64,000 nucleotides of DNA from Tricholoma matsutake. Lineage: Eukaryota > Basidiomycota > Agaricomycetes > Agaricales > Tricholomataceae. The DNA lies in contig AP026543.1 of the NCBI GenBank assembly GCA_026075535.2, forward strand, positions 4,278,001-4,342,000. The letters run 5' to 3'. Below are positions 62,396-64,000 of the stretch, one piece after another (within the stretch, counting starts at the first letter, position 1; each line of letters begins with the position of its first letter). The notes under the pieces were generated by a model, which was not told the DNA's origin, did no database searches, and was given only the letters and a program-made list of their open reading frames with translations. The position numbers and the translations under genes were made by a program.

Positions 62396-63955
62396 ATGGC
62401 TGTCGCAAGTTCACCCAAGTACGTTTCACGGAAATCCTTCGAGTTCGGACCGACAAATTTACATGCCCTGCTCAAAGAGGAAAGAAACGAGCTTATGAGG
62501 AGGCGCGTGCTAGTTCGTCTTCCTTGTCACCCTTGCCGCTTGAGCCGTCAAAAGAGAAGAAACGTTCGTGGACTACTAAGTACTCCGAAATTTATGAGTT
62601 CTGACCTTTGTTGTGAAAGTCAAGCGGGCAGAAACAAGAAAATGTCCCATATGCGAGGAACCGATTCCTCTGAGGTTGCTGGCGACCCATGCCGAACTCG
62701 AATCCGAGCGACTGGAAGAGATAATTAAGCAGGTGGGATCGACAGACATACTGCTGGACGACGCAGATGATTGGTGTGTTTCAATTTTCTCAACCTACGG
62801 TATGCCGAATATAAAACATCATTCAGCCTAGGGCCAAGCTCGCGGAGCCGCCGTTCAGCTCTAAGAGCTCGCAAAACCCTGAGTGCCTTGACTCCACGCA
62901 GTCACAATCCTACCGACACTCTGGAGAAGGCTGTAAAGGCTATTCAAACCATCAAACGGCGTCGTAAACACCGGCATGCTAAACTGCGCGACATGGCTAG
63001 GGAGCACGAAGAGGGGCTTCATGGACGGAGTCGGTCGCTCAACGATGAAGAGATTGTGTGTCCAATATGTTTGGTGACCGTCAGAGGCGACCAGGATGTA
63101 TTAGATGCACATATAGATGCCTGCCTGGCAGATCAGCGTCTGCGATTAGATGAGCGGATGCTACCAGAGGGAGAACTTCATATAGCAAATGAGGAGGAAG
63201 TATGGGAAGAGAGGTACGAGGGAGCTGTAGGGCATGTAGGGAACGTAAGAGGTACCATACTCTCTACCTCTCCTGTTTGGCTGTCTTGAAAAGCTCATCT
63301 ATAGGAACTGGATTTCACACACGAAATCGTAATGAACAGGACGTGGACGACGAAGTGGATGTAGATGGAGATGACCAGTTTGGAGATGCACAGTTTACAG
63401 AGGGAGACATTCTGCCAGTTGACACGCCACAACCAGCAGTGGAAGAAGAGGTTGAAGTGGACATTGAGGATGACGACGAAGATGAAACACAGCGGGCACA
63501 GAAAACGCTGCGTGCTTTAGTTGCAGAGGGAAAGGTTGTGCGAAGAACATCAGATGACGGTATAGCCTGCGTTAAAGCGAAGGTGGAAGAAGTGATGGTG
63601 GTAGCAGATGCAGAAAAGATGGACTTTGCGATCTTAGGAGCACAGAAGCGCGGCGACAAGTCTTTCTTAATCAAAGCTCTAGAGAATAAAGTGAAACAGC
63701 TGGTAAGCACCTGCCAGAACCTCGCGCACCAGGTCTGACCAGCTGCGAATCTTCTAGGAGTCAATGCGAGTTTCGTCATCCACCTCAATACTTTGTCGGA
63801 TTTGTCTCGATCCATACACCGAACCTACTGTATCAACCGGATGCTGGCATACTTGTTGTCGAGAATGCTGGCTCCGTTGCCTAGGCTCAACGAAACTCTG
63901 TCCCATTTGCAAACGTATTACAGCAGCCACAGATTTACGAAGAGTATACTTATGA
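62396..63955 (+). CDS. RNF220-like RING-type E3 ubiquitin ligase
   Basis: The last exon carries a C3HC4 RING very like that of animal RNF220: LCRICLDPYTEPTVSTGCWH, CRECWLRCLGSTKLCPIC and a C-terminal ITAATDLRRVYL. Upstream are two Cys-pair zinc motifs with histidines (RKCPICEEPIPLRLLATH; EIVCPICLVTVRGDQDVLDAH), as in RNF220, and an acidic Asp/Glu-rich linker. RNF220 family members ubiquitinate nuclear proteins; fungal substrates are unknown. The start MAVASSPK joins KKRAYEEARAS across an intron at about 62419-62480. The second intron is uncertain: the frame needs one near 62560-62615, and a GTTCGT donor with a CTACTAA branch-like site would fit. Further introns lie near 62773-62831, 63250-63303 and 63700-63760. 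Confidence 0.8.
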
Positions 63956-64000
63956 CTTCACGTTGCTGGCTGCTATTTCTCTCAACGGCATACGTATCAA

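Overview
The window is nuclear DNA of a filamentous basidiomycete, most likely a mushroom-forming Agaricomycete. The evidence is dense genes on both strands, many introns of about 45-70 nt (GT-AG, often ending CAG or TAG), recognisable eukaryotic housekeeping genes, and transposon families typical of that class (a Plavaka-like transposase and a DUF6532-like protein). I cannot name the species. All exon joins were made by hand from conserved protein motifs and splice consensus.

Left arm (0.6-32.7 kb): a Barentsz-like exon-junction protein (-), an epoxide hydrolase (+), the THO subunit TEX1/THOC3 (+), an unrecognised membrane protein with about seven predicted helices (-), the complex I subunit NDUFB9 (-) back to back with RRN3 (+), a nucleoside hydrolase (+), an S28 prolyl peptidase (-), the lipin phosphatase PAH1 (-) back to back with a disordered orphan (+), and a full-length diaphanous-type formin (-). 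Between the nucleoside hydrolase and the S28 gene lie broken copies of both, in the arrangement expected from a tandem duplication followed by reciprocal loss.

Middle (32.9-46.3 kb): a repeat island. An old retroelement reading frame is split by a 2.76-kb LTR element with a near-perfect 5-bp target duplication, then split again by a second, 3'-truncated copy of that LTR family, which itself abuts a decayed Plavaka transposase. A DUF6532-like gene follows, then a 1.46-kb element with terminal inverted repeats, internal palindromes and intron-like spacers. Copies of one ~110-bp sequence in the same orientation lie at both edges of the island.

Right arm (46.7-64 kb): a secreted GH18 chitinase (+), a secreted M28 aminopeptidase (-) back to back with VAC14 (+), a tyrosine phosphatase (-) back to back with MCM6 (+), a SET-domain methyltransferase (+) and an RNF220-like RING E3 ligase (+).

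The host genes do not form one pathway. They cover mRNA export and decay (Barentsz, TEX1), rRNA transcription (RRN3), replication (MCM6), lipid and endosome signalling (PAH1, VAC14), polarity (formin), respiration (NDUFB9) and secreted degradative enzymes (S28, GH18, M28). Most start-to-start pairs are close divergent pairs with 76-340 bp between start codons. CACGTG boxes recur about 93-126 bp upstream of several start codons.
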